Origin: Acanthococcus lagerstroemiae
Lineage: Eukaryota; Arthropoda; Insecta; Hemiptera; Eriococcidae
Direction of reading: 5' to 3'
Assembly: GCA_031841125.1 (NCBI GenBank)
Contig: CM063114.1
Coordinates: 38,771,574 to 38,835,573 of the forward strand
Length of the DNA: 64,000 nucleotides
The position numbers and the translations under genes are program-made. Shown here in pieces: positions 11,976-23,020 of this stretch; position 1 is the first letter of the stretch, and each line of letters starts with the position of its first letter. The notes beneath the pieces were generated by a model, which saw only the letters and a list, made by a program, of their open reading frames with translations, was not told the DNA's origin and did not search any database.

Positions 11976-12895
11976 CTAATTTATATTTTCCGAGTTAAAC
12001 GGTCGAGATCTTCGGGAAGATAGAAAAGTCGGACGAGGTTTGTACAAATCACCTTCGTCGTAGTAAAACTGTTTACGCTTGGAAGCGGCTTCTTTGGAAC
12101 CTTGGTCAGTGATTGGCTTTTGAACCGAGCCTCGTCGCTGATTCTTGGGCGTTACAATTCTGAAATTCAAAGCACGCTGATATAGCAACAAGATTTTACA
12201 AGTTGAAAGGAGATGCAGAAATAACAATAAATTTTTCCAGTTGCGCCGCTCAAGAAGTTACTTTCTCCAAGGTGCCCAAACACTGTTAGATCACTTTTAA
12301 TTAAAGATAATGGAAAAATTTATTAACAGACATTAAGATCAATCTTCTGCAATACAATGGCGTAGGTCAGCACTATGGCTAACAGTCGGCAACCTCCATT
12401 TATTCGTATTCTACTTCAAGTTGAACAGACACTGAAGGCCTTTTTGAATGACATTATGCATATCAGAAGCCGGAACTGATAAATTATGAATCGAATGTAG
12501 AATACCGTCAACTATGGTTGCTCTAAACACGAAGATGACCAGGCAATCATTGTGCTCCATTGTAATTGCTGTCATAGCTATTGCACGTATATAGGTTTTC
12601 CTCGCAAAAGCAAGTCATGTCCACTGAGAGCAATGGCCCATACATTCAAAACCGTTAACTACAATCACACAGCTGGTGTCCAAGTCACCCTCTCTAGAAT
12701 ACCTGCCACGAGTTCTTGAGATACCAACAGGTCTGAATTCTACCAAATCTTCCACAATGCGCAGAACTAAACTGAACATGCCGCGATTTCTATCTCAGGA
12801 ATGAAAGTTAAAAATAGTATATATAATGTGCACCACTTACGTAGGAGCTGCTGGAGAATCCGTGATAACCAAGCTGTTTTTAGTTGCATCATCAC
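11976..12895 (-). CDS. Two 3'-terminal exons, probably the tail of the BOD1-like gene
   Basis: The exon at 12841-12895 reads DDATKNSLVITDSPAAP between an AG acceptor (TTTTTATAG) and a GTAAGT donor. The exon at 11976-12159 reads IVTPKNQRRGSVQKPI, then KRKQFYYDEGDLYKPRPTF, and ends SENIN and a stop. The two join in frame, and the upstream one needs a preceding exon that leaves one extra base. Donors with that phase exist just before the stop of the large exon upstream, for example GTTAGA at 15058. The simplest reading is therefore an alternative or true C-terminus of the BOD1-like gene. The basic, proline-bearing tail suits a nuclear protein. I do not recognise it independently. Confidence 0.5.
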
Positions 12896-13269
12896 CTATA
12901 AAAAGAATTATTGAAAATATTAAAATGCTTATTTGATGCTGGTGACTTCTGATACAGAGTACCCGACTGTTTATTTCCCCTCTTTCTTTTCATTTGGAGT
13001 GATATTTTTTTCGAGGAAGTGAATGGCGTAGCCAATGGCGATTTGATTTGAAGAGGGAAAATGCAGTACTTGAGTGGACAGATTGATAAAATTCATCGAA
13101 TTTCACAAACAATGAGTCAGAAAATAGTTCAGTTTCGTATGTGGTTATTCTACATATCGAACAGCTTATCACAGGAAGGACAAGACTAATAAGCTGTCGG
13201 TCTGGCGAAAAGTTAATTGCAAGCAAGAAAATTGGATTATTAGTCAATTTTTACAATTTTTGGTAGCTT

Positions 13270-13660
13270 ATTAGAGGGATTAGATTCAAAATTTACTCCC
13301 AGAACCTCCTTTGATGAGAACCCCAATAAGTCGATTCCAAAATTTAAGTTCAAAATTGAATTCAGCGACACCGCAAACCAATAAACTGAATATAATTTCA
13401 AATGAATGACCACGATTTAGCCAGAAGTCCCTTTGGAGGGACCCGAATCAGTCAGCTCATTGCTTCCAGAATTGAATTCAGCGATCTCACAACCCCATGA
13501 GTCGAATACAATTTCATGCTAATGACGATTATTTAGCAAATCCCTTCTGGAGGAATTTCAATCGGTTCCAGAAGTTCTCAAAATCGAATTCAGCGATTTC
13601 GAAAATTTGCATGTCGAATTTCACCACAACTACCCTCGAAATGATTTATTTATTTACAGA
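13270..13660. repeat. Satellite-like repeat, about 125 bp unit, roughly three diverged copies
   Basis: The units share GAATTCAGCGA, an ACCAATAAACTGAATA-like stretch, ATGACCACGATTTAG and CCCTTTGGAGGGACC or close variants. A further single unit lies at 33480-33620 (TTGAATTCAAAGGTC, AACCAATAAATTGAGTACA, GCCCCTTGAGGTAGGAC). Both places are followed by a TTTATTTACAG-like stretch. The degenerate open frames in this zone are repeat translations. Confidence 0.65.
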
Positions 13661-15053
13661 TGGAGGAGGACACAGCAGAGACGCCACGGATTAGGGCTCC
13701 CCGGACATATTAAGAATATTTTATGCGTACAACGAAATAATGAAAGAAAGGAAAACATAATGGGAGGGGTGGGTCAAAAAAGATACGAGAAGTGACGTGA
13801 AGCGGCAGGGTTCGGAGGAAGGAGAAGAGAGGATGGGTACCCCATCCAGAAATAAGGTAGCCCATCGTAGGGGGAGGCCAGAGTTCGGGGCACACCTACA
13901 TCAGGTATGAGAGATCAGAGAAACCAAGAAACCTAGACAGTGGCCTATTGGGGGCAGACACTTCAAAGGGCTTGTCTAATACTACGATCAAATACCCGAT
14001 TTTGGTATCACCTCCTGGCATCAAATTTAATTGGTATTATATAAGCTACTAATGTCCAAATGTATACATTTCTAATACACTCAATTTTCTCGAAGAAATG
14101 TCAAATTTAATGTATTATTTCACTCCCTCCGAGCCGAAGGAAATACCTTCAAGGCACACCGGCAAAAAAGGGCCTAAGTGTGAAAAATGTATTTCTCCGT
14201 AAGAAAGAAGCTCAAGACGCCAACTGTTGGTGTCACCAAAACAAGCTGAAATTTTCATGGAACTTTTCTACCGAGTAGAACAGTAATCCGTCCGATTTTA
14301 GTTAAAATTCAAAAATTTGAAAGGTGCTGGCGCCCAAGCCCCCAGTGATGAAAATGACATGCACACATAAAATATGAAGACGAAATGGGCAGTAGCAACT
14401 CCAGTTTATCCGTTAATTTAACTCACTCTTATGATCTTCTGACGTTGATAAGTGACAGAAACTGCCGTTATGCCGTTGGAAACTGTTCTTCATGCAAACA
14501 TTTTTATCACCTGGGTTGGGAGACTGCAACAAACAATATATTGCATCGATTGAGCCAACATGAACGCATTCACTGATGAACGCGACCATTTGTCCTCTAG
14601 CAATGGTCACTTCATCATCACCAATTGAATTTGAGGAAGGTAGAAATGTTTGTTCTTTTGGTACACAATACGACCCACACGAGTCTGTTAACCATTTCTG
14701 GTTCGACTAGATTATCTTACATCAAATTTAGACAATTACCATTGAGAATAATGCACGATGAATTGTGACTTCTGAAGAATGATTCATCTTTAAGAAAATG
14801 GACATTAAAAACAAGTTATTATGTTATGAAAAACTAAATGTCGACTTTTTCAATTATTATTTACCAAAATGAAAAGGAAAAAATAGTCTATATATATTTC
14901 ACTACTAAAACTTTGTCTATCTAACTGATCTTTAATTTTTAACAAATTTCAATTTCTGAATTGGATGTATTACGACACGTTTTCAAATTTTTGCTCATAA
15001 TAACTACATTGAAATATTTATAACGAAAAGAAATAATGTAAGGAATCGTGATT
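13661..15053. other. Gene-free stretch
   Basis: No exon with homology or convincing splice borders is seen here. A purine-rich tract (13730-13870) and a segment with GAAATACCTTCAAGGC near 14140 look like repeat debris. If the BOD1-like gene uses the downstream exons, this is intron. Confidence 0.4.
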
Positions 15054-18000
15054 CTAACGCACCAGCACATCTAGGCGATTATCCACTTTCGCCAAATCCT
15101 GATCACGATTCAGATTGCCCAATTTCATCATTTTCGGAGGCAAATGATTTTTAGTTTCCATCGACGGCGAATCCTGCTTCGATTCCGAATAGGTACTCAG
15201 TTTCGGTCCGCTCGACACCTTCCTCTTAATGCCGAGTGTCTTTCGTTTCGCCGTTGTCCCCGGAACTCTCGTCATCTTCTCACTTTTAACACTCGAATCT
15301 CCAGTACTGATGTCACCGGGAGTTTCAACTGCGACGCCAACATCGATGGATCCAGGCGTGCTATCGCAACTCACCAGCGAATTACTCGCGTCCGGCGACA
15401 GCGGGCTGATGTCATTTTCTGCGACTGAACCGACTTTTAGTCTCTTGCATGACTGTTGGCTCGAAGGCGACAGGTCTAAGTCGAAGGTCTTCTTGATTCG
15501 TAACATGATCCCTCTATCATCGCCCGACTTATTGCTGATTATTTCCGAATTGTACTTCACCGGACTGGGCAACAGATCGGGTCTGCCTTTGCGTCGCACC
15601 ACCGCTCCCATCTCACTTCTGAAGACATTATCGTGCCGCTCGGGGCATCTGATGTGGATAGAAAAATTCTGCAGGTACATTTCTTCGCACTCTTTTATTC
15701 GTTTGGCGACGAAATTCAGGAAACTGGTCTTCAATTCCGGAGGGTCGAAGTACCGAACGTCCGCCGAATTCTCGTCCGGACTGGAGCATACTTCCGCACT
15801 CGGGCAATGCTCGATCACCGGAGTCATCGGTGCGACCACTTGCGTTCGAACGATATCGAAGGGCGTTTCTCTAACGGCCTCTAAAACAGGAACCTTCGAC
15901 TCTTCCAACTCATCTTCGGTTTTACCTCTTTCCGCATCGCCGATTAAGCGCGTCTCATGGGCTTTGTTCGCGGTCACATCTCCTACAGCCGCGGTACCAA
16001 GTTCGGCCGGATTTGATTCAGTCGACTCCAGGAGGATGGCATTTTTCACATCCGAATTTTTATGCTCTCCGGCGGATGGTGGCTGGTTTTGAACATCATC
16101 GGCGGGGTTAGTGTAACTGAGAGAGCGATCATCTTCACGGTCACCGGCGACTGCTTTTTCGACAGTAGTGACGTTTTGTTCCCGGTTCATCTCCCGTTCG
16201 GTCACGGCCTGCAAAATCAAGCACTACTTAGAAAAATCACCGACGATACAAGGTGCACAAAGACGATCGATTTCTAGCAATTTTAAGATGAGAAATGCAA
16301 AAAAAATATATACAAGAAGGTGACTCAAAGTACGAAGTACACGCCGCCGCCATAATGATATATGACTAACCGATTCCTTCACTTGCCACTAAGAGGCAAA
16401 CAAACGTCGCTGGTTTTAATCCGGCACGGAGGACCAATACTACGTCAATGAGAAGCAAATCGCAAGTATCTTACTATTGGTTTAAGGCATCATTGCAATT
16501 ACAAAGACGACTGATGCAATTTTGGGGTGAAAAATGGAAGAGAAAAAGGAAGAAAAAAGTTAAAACATGGCTCATAATACAGAATACAATTCCATTCCAA
16601 TAACGATGTACGACTGAGTGACCTATTTGTTTACTTGGCACTTTTCATAAGAGGCGCACAAACATTGCAGGTTCGAGTCCGTTCTAAGACTCTTCCACAC
16701 TTGTTTAAAGCACCCGCTAGGCTCTTCAAAGTTCATTATTACTCCGTTGGATTCTCCCTTGGGACTCTGTACGGCAGCTGTATAAAACTCGCAGACTTTT
16801 TAAAACTCGCTTAAGACTCTTTTCAAGTTTAGCAGACTATTAAGCTCTTCGAGATTCGATCAAAAATTTTGAAGTTTCCGCCCTGGTGTTCCATCATTAA
16901 AACTCTTAAAGACTCTACAAAACTTGTTAAGACTCAGACGTTTAAGAACGCTTCCAGATTTTGTTTGAGTCTGTAACTCTTCATATATTTTCTTCAGATT
17001 TCTGGAGTTTTCAAATTTCCTGCAAGCTTACTTAAGATCCCGTAAGACTTTTTTACACTGGTTACTTACTCCTGAAACAATTCCATTGAAATCTTTCTCT
17101 CTGGAAGGGGCAATTCCATCCACTGTCCTCCCCGTGCATCTGCGTCTACATGAGTAGGATCAACTTCACTAAATCTTTCTGAGCTGAGTGAACTCATTAT
17201 CTTATCAACACTTCTCAACTCCTTCTTGAAATTAGTAACTTAATTAGCTCACCAACTCTTTTCAAATATTTCCTGAAATGAGACGACTCATCAAAATCTT
17301 CAACTTATTTCTGAATGAACGGATATTACCAGCTCCTTAGGACCCTTTTTTTTTAATAACTGAAATAACAAACTCATCGATACGTTGTTCGCCTCTGACA
17401 GAACTTTAGAAATCATGGGACAACTTGTTTTTCAAAGTTAAAATGAAAAACAGAGTACACCTTGAACAGGTTGCTCTAAAAGGGTTAAGGAACGAAATAG
17501 TATTTTCGTTTCTGACTTTTTACTCTCAACCTGAGCCCTGGAAACCGCCCTTTTGAGCATTACTTCAGAGACGTCGGGAAGGCTGTTATTGCTGTCTTAG
17601 CCCTCTTCTCTTCTTGCCGAAAAATCGGATTAGGTCGAAATGTAACAAGTTGCTGCGTGTCCTCGAACCCGGAACCTCTGGATTCCGAGAGCAGCGTGCT
17701 ATCCACTCGGCCAACCAGACCCCTAATTAACTAGATAGTATTACTAGAGGCTCTATTTGGTCCACGGGTAAATCTGACGAGTCCTGTAAAAATGCCGGGG
17801 GAGGCTAATTGTGAAACACAACACAAATTTGTACAGCCGAATCATAATGTACACACTAGAGAATACTTGATGAAATAAGGCATCGGACATTGATCTAAGG
17901 CCTCAAACACGCGAATTTGATTGAAATAAACTGACAGCGAAACTGGAAAAGGATGAGATCATGCCTCTACTTCTAATCACACTCTAATGTTCATTTTTTC

Positions 18001-21000
18001 GACAGGCTTCGTTTACGAAATCAGAATTAAATCCTTACCTCGCCGCATTCGCCCTTGATGTTATGGTTACTCATGTCACTGTTGTTGTTGTCACCAATGA
18101 GGCTGTCGTTTTCGGAAATCACTTTGGCGCTACCGTTGACGTCATTGACCACGCACGACCCATTCACAAGCTCGTAACACGAATCGATTCTTCTGATTCG
18201 TAACTTGACGTCGGTAATGGTCTCGATGATCGAATTAGCTATTTGCTCGTTTTTACCGACATTTGCGCCGTTTCTGCCCAATGTCTTGCCGATGTAATTG
18301 TCGACCGATTCTTTCAGCGCGATGGTGTTTACCGGCGACAGTTGGCCCAACGCAGTCTTCTCTTCGCGATCGAGCGGTAACATGTCCTTCCGCGGATCCG
18401 AGTTCGCGTTTTCTTTACCCTGCTGCTGCATCAGTCTCATTTGCTCTTTGTACTGTTTTCGCAACTCCATTATTCTGAATATGTCGGAAGCGTTCTTCGC
18501 TATTTTAGGCTTCTTGATATTCAGTTCTCCGAGATCGAGGGATTTCGATTTGGACGTCGGCGGCGTTTTGCTCGAATCAGTTCTGGCACTTGTGACGCTA
18601 CTGTCGGATAGTTTTCTCTCTTTCAGTATACCGCTTTTAGTTTCAATCATCGGTTCCGGTTTCTTTGCCTTCTCGGCAACTTCGGCCTCGTTTCGACTCA
18701 CCTCACAGCCATCGGTTGGCTCGTTGGCCGTACAAACAGTTGTAACTTCGTCGTCGGTTATCCGCTCAGCGGCGACGAACGGCTGTGGGTTTCGTAAATC
18801 CTCGACCCTTAAAAACAACTGCTTTTCAGCGCTCGGCAGCGAAAGTTCCTCTTCACTTGCTAGTTCAACGCTATCCTTAACGTCTTCGGCGGGAGAAGTT
18901 TTAGAAGCTTGCAACATGTCACTATCAGCGTTACTTGCAGTGGTAACAGTTCCGTCTTCGGTACGACCACAATCGGCATCCGTGTTCTTTTTGCTTTTAT
19001 GCGACGACGATACAGACGAGGAGTGTCTGGGCTTGTCCGAGTGTTTCTCTTTGTCAGTTCTACTGGAACTGCGATGAGTTGAATGGTGCGACGACGAAGA
19101 CGGCCCGTTACTGTCACGATCTGAAGAACGTCTGTCCGTCCTCGCTTTCTTCTCGTCTGTGTTACACTGACTTTTGCTTTTCTTTAAATCTGAACTCTCC
19201 TCCTTCTTGCTTTTGCTCTTATCTGATGAGCTGGAACTGGTTCTATTCTTCTCTTTGTCGGTCTCGTGTTTCGAGCTGCTTCTCTTCTTCCGGTCGTCCT
19301 TGGAGTCGTCCGACTTCGACCTACTCGACTTAGATTTATCGCTACTGGAACTCACTTTCCCCGAATCCCTCTTCGAATCTCGGTCTTTCGATTTCTTGTC
19401 GTCGCTGTGACTCTTCTGGCTCTTGCGATCCGACGAAACGTCGTTCTTTTCGGACTCGGTTCGGGCACCCTCTTTCTTATCTTTTGAGCTCCCTTTGCTA
19501 TCCTGATTCGACCTGTCTTTATCTCTATTTTTGCGATCTTTGTCGCTCCTCGATTCATGTCGGTCGGACTTCGATCGGTCTTTCTCTCTCTTTCGATCGG
19601 AATGCTTCCTGTCACGATGCTTATCACTCGAGTCTCCAGATTTGGAATCGCTGTTCTTCTTATGTTTACTCGATTCTTTATCGTCTCGTTCTCTCTCCTT
19701 ACATTGGTCTTTATCCTTACTCTGATCCTTCTCTTTGCCCTGGTCCTTCTCCTTGCTTTCGTCTTTCTCCACAAGCTCTTCTATCGGAGTGGAAGGAACA
19801 CGAACGTTGTCATCGGTTGAAACTTTGCCCGGTGTCGACGGCACCTCTTGATTATCCTCGACAATTTTCCGAGTCAAAGAATCGAAATTACTAGTATCGG
19901 GGATGTCGGCTTCACTTGGCCCACCGGCTGCATCGGTGGATTCGTGACGCGAGCCATCCGAATTGTTCTTCTTATAGTTATCGTCGCCATCATCCGACGT
20001 TTCGTAATTGATCGTCGGCGTTTTAGGAATATCCAGCGATGCGGATAACTTGCGACACTTTTCGGCGGTAGCTCGATGCGAATAGGAGCTGGTCACCGAG
20101 TCCATACTCTCTTCGCCGCAAATGCGTTCTAGGTTCCGATAAAGTTTATCGGTTTCGTTTTCAGTCTCGGCGGCGACAGCAGTTGCTGTTTGTTCGGGTT
20201 TGGCGTTGCTTCCCGGATCGGGTACGTCCAGTGAGAAATCCGAATCGGCACTGTCAACATCTGATTTTACGTGCAATTCAAATGGTGGCGACATATCGTC
20301 TTCATCGGAATCTATGTTGGAGCATGCATCCAGTTCTAGTTTTATCGTTTCGCGGTGATCCGTTACTAACGAAGTGAAAGACTCTGGTTTGTTTTCTTTC
20401 CCTGGAACACAAAAAAAGAAATACATGATATTTCTATCAGTACACCTCGAAAATTTACGATTCGTGACAGAGATATGGAGTTATTCGATGAAGACGAACA
20501 ATACTAAACCTCCTACAGAGACAAAATGAATCTTCTATTCGGACTCACTGAGATCCGTCTAAATCCTCTCGTTAAAAATCATCGAGACAGGCAGAACACT
20601 CTTTTATAAATCATTAATACTAGTTAACAGCCTCTTAAAATTCATTTAGACTCTGTCACAACTGATTAACTCTCTTAAGACATATGAAGTTCAGGAGACT
20701 CACTGAAACTCATCGAGATTTCATGAAGATATTTGAAAAATAGCTGAGATCTCACTGAAAATCACGATAATTTTCTCTCCCTCTCCCTGCCCCTCCCCCA
20801 ACCAAAGAAACTAGAAAAGACTCTCTTAATATTTATAAAAACTGAAACAATTCGGTCAAGGTACATTAAAGTTAGTTGAAACTTCTCAAAAAACATGAAG
20901 ATTCAATAAAATATCGATATAATTCATAAAAAACTAAAACCGAACTCCCTTTAGAAAAAATCAAGATGCTATGAAGACTGATCATGATTTTTTCAAGACT

Positions 21001-22399
21001 ACCTTCAGAATAATTAGGACCCATTAAGTTACAGTCGCGCATAATTTTTCAACACTTACTTGACTCGAAAAAGCATTCATTTCCAACTGCAGACTCCTTT
21101 TTAATGGTAGACGGCAAAATCAAACCATTATCACCATGCGCCACACTACTCTGATTCGCTGACTTACTAGATTCTTCATTTTGCGAAAATGGAGACTTCA
21201 GTTTGGTATCTTCATCGTACTTTACGGCAGAATCCGACTTTCTCGATCTCCTCGCCACAGACCCATTCGTCTGAGCCTTTTCATTTCCGACATCTGCGTT
21301 CCAGTACGGGCTCGTTCTGTTGGACAGACGTGCGTCATAAGAAGGTCGCGTGTTATTGAACGCCTCTTCTGGAGGTCGTTCGATACCCAGGTAACTGTAC
21401 ACGATGTCTTCAACTTTTGGAACGAGTACGGTGTTGATTCTGGGATTGACAAGCTGATCAACGATACGAGAGATGCCAGGTTCCACAAAGTGACACCTAA
21501 TTTCGACAGAACTGCGATTAATCAAGCGAAAACTAACAGTACATCAATCTCTGACAATAATTGAGAGTTTTCTTGACCGCTCGATTTGATACGGACTCAT
21601 GAACTTGTTTTTACTTGGCTAACAAGTTCACCTACTGGTAACGAAGTCGATTTTAAAAAAATCGTTACTGTTAGAACTTGACATTATGACTAATTCTGAT
21701 GCAGAATTCGATACAAAAGTAGAGTTACGACGCCGACATCGACTTTTGGACGGAATAGTACATCAAAATTGACGCACAATTAGATGCAAAAGTGAATGTT
21801 CGCATGGAAAATCCACTTCCGATAATTCTTACGATCCTCTAATAACCATGGGCACTTCTGACTTCATTCGAAGGCCGGAGTTCAAGTGAGCAACTCTATA
21901 GATTTGATTGATTGCAAAATTGCAACCGAGAATCAGTTAATTTCGACAAGATCAACAAGCGAATCTACAGTTCAGATTACATAGGTATATAAATTTAAGA
22001 TTACGTCTGATACAAGGTTATTGCAACATACTCGTTAACATATTTCCGAATGTGTTCCCTTAGTTGATTCTTGTTCAGATCTGATCCCCACTTCACCTTG
22101 GACAAATACGATTCAATTTGACCGTCCACACGATGACACAGGTTTTGGTAGGCAGGCTGCAAATTCAGAGCATCGTGTACAAGCCTGACTGAGTCCTCAC
22201 AATGAGGATAATATCTATCATTGAGTACTTATTCTGGGTAAAATGTACATGAAAATCAGCAAATTACTTTTGTGTCTACGTCTGAGATACATTCCTTCCG
22301 AAACTGATCGAAAACTCCTTGTGATTTGAGTTGAGAAACTATGTTCTTGATTAGAACTGGATCACCAGGTGCATAGTCGATTCTAGAGCCCACGTCCAT
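15054..22399 (-). CDS. BOD1L: BOD1-like protein (biorientation of chromosomes 1-like), 5 main exons
   Basis: Known family: BOD1 supports chromosome biorientation; BOD1L proteins protect replication forks and associate with SET1/COMPASS. Exons 22268-22399, 22032-22156, 21060-21496, 18039-20401 and 15054-16208 join in frame to 1403 residues. Residues 1-125 form the BOD1 (Shg1-type) domain: IVSQLKSQGVFDQFRKEC, DVDTK joined across an intron to PAYQNL, LNKNQLREHIRKYV, then ISRIVDQLVNPRINTVLVPK. The 788-codon exon is mostly low-complexity Asp/Ser/Lys/Arg (KDK, SDRK, SSSDKSK runs, about residues 440-700), a disordered charged region. Near its end, KNASDIFRIMELRKQYKEQM is a likely helix. The last exon ends LDVLVR and a stop at 15054, but a donor just before the stop may continue to exons at 12841 and 11976. 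Intact. Confidence 0.9.
16366..16690 (+). repeat. Pair of tRNA-derived (SINE-like) fragments
   Basis: Two similar segments lie in the last main intron of the BOD1-like gene. The right one (about 16612-16690) has an exact Pol III B-box GGTTCGAGTCC at 16670 and an A-box-like TGACCTATTTG upstream. The left one (about 16366-16430) has the degraded GGTTTTAATCC. They share CTTGCCACTAAGAGGC / AAGAGGCGCACAAAC-type sequence. They do not fold as good tRNAs, so they are read as old tRNA-derived repeats. Confidence 0.5.
16678..17060. repeat. Degenerate AAGACTCTT-type short-period repeat
   Basis: Variants of AAGACTCTT, AAAACTCG and TTAAGACTC recur every 15-35 bp (for example 16686, 16811, 16900, 16929) within the intron. 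The same motif family recurs in another intron of the same gene at 20530-21010. It is probably an eroded simple tandem array. No coding function. Confidence 0.5.
17570..17724 (-). mobile_element. tRNA-derived SINE
   Basis: Read on the minus strand from 17724, a tRNA-like head carries an A box TGGCCGAGTGG and, 31 bp on, a B box GGTTCGAGGAC. An unrelated body follows. Acceptor and T-stem pairing are lost, so it is not a working tRNA gene. It lies in an intron of the BOD1-like gene, antisense to nothing, on the same strand as the host. Confidence 0.7.
20530..21010. repeat. Degenerate GACTCTT/GAGACTCAC short-period repeat
   Basis: Motifs such as TTTAGACTCTG, TCTCTTAAGACA and GAGACTCACTGAAACTC recur at irregular 20-40 bp spacing through this intron. 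It is the same loose motif family as 16678-17060. It is followed by a pyrimidine run CTCTCCCTCTCCCTGCCC near 20775. Confidence 0.4.
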
Positions 22400-23020
22400 C
22401 GCATTTGCGTGAAAAATACATTAAAACGTAACAAAAAATATATATTATACTGTAATTACAGTAACTAACGAGTATAATTTTGTTCACAAAACTCTGAAAT
22501 TTAACTATCTAATAACTGCAAATTAAACTAATCAGTAATCACGCAATATCAGTTTTTCAGAATGCAAATCTCAGAACATAAACAAAAATTTTTAGCTTTC
22601 ACAAGTCTATTTTCGGTCCGAACAGTATGCAGATGGTGAAAATTACATTTTCAAAAAGTCCATTCGTCACTCATGCATAAAGTCCTTTTTCTTGAAACAT
22701 GATTTGTAATCAAGTGATCACAGATCATAGAATGATCGGGAAGCACAATCATACTGATTCTGAAAAAAGAGTATCAAAACTAACGTGACTTTACGTCCTT
22801 ATCTTTAGACGTACACAAATACATATACGGCACACGTACGGTAATTCAACTTCGGTTTCATTTTCAAGCCTGAATTCAATATTTGAACCTGTTCAGAAAA
22901 TGGCGGCAAACTAGAAATAATATGTTGCAATCTCCCTATCTCATTTTTAATAAATTTAATTACAACAAAAGTAGGTCCATTTTCTTCAAATACTGTAAAT
23001 TATAACAAATTATTTAAAAT
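22400..23020. promoter_or_regulatory. Divergent intergenic region, BOD1-like / unknown gene
   Basis: 621 bp separate the start codons of the minus-strand BOD1-like gene and the plus-strand unknown gene. It is AT-rich with no homology. TATATTATACTG at 22440 is the most TATA-like stretch. It is likely a shared promoter region. Confidence 0.45.

Noticed and set aside
15229..16092. 287-codon plus-strand open frame
   Set aside because: Antisense shadow of the last large BOD1-like exon; the composition mirrors the minus-strand protein.
17661..17724. tRNA gene on the minus strand
   Set aside because: A and B boxes are present but T-stem and acceptor-stem pairing fail, and unrelated sequence follows, so it is treated as a SINE head.
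18298..19077. Long plus-strand open frame antisense to the BOD1-like exon
   Set aside because: It is the complement of Ser/Asp/Lys-rich low-complexity coding sequence, has no homology, and ends inside the real exon.
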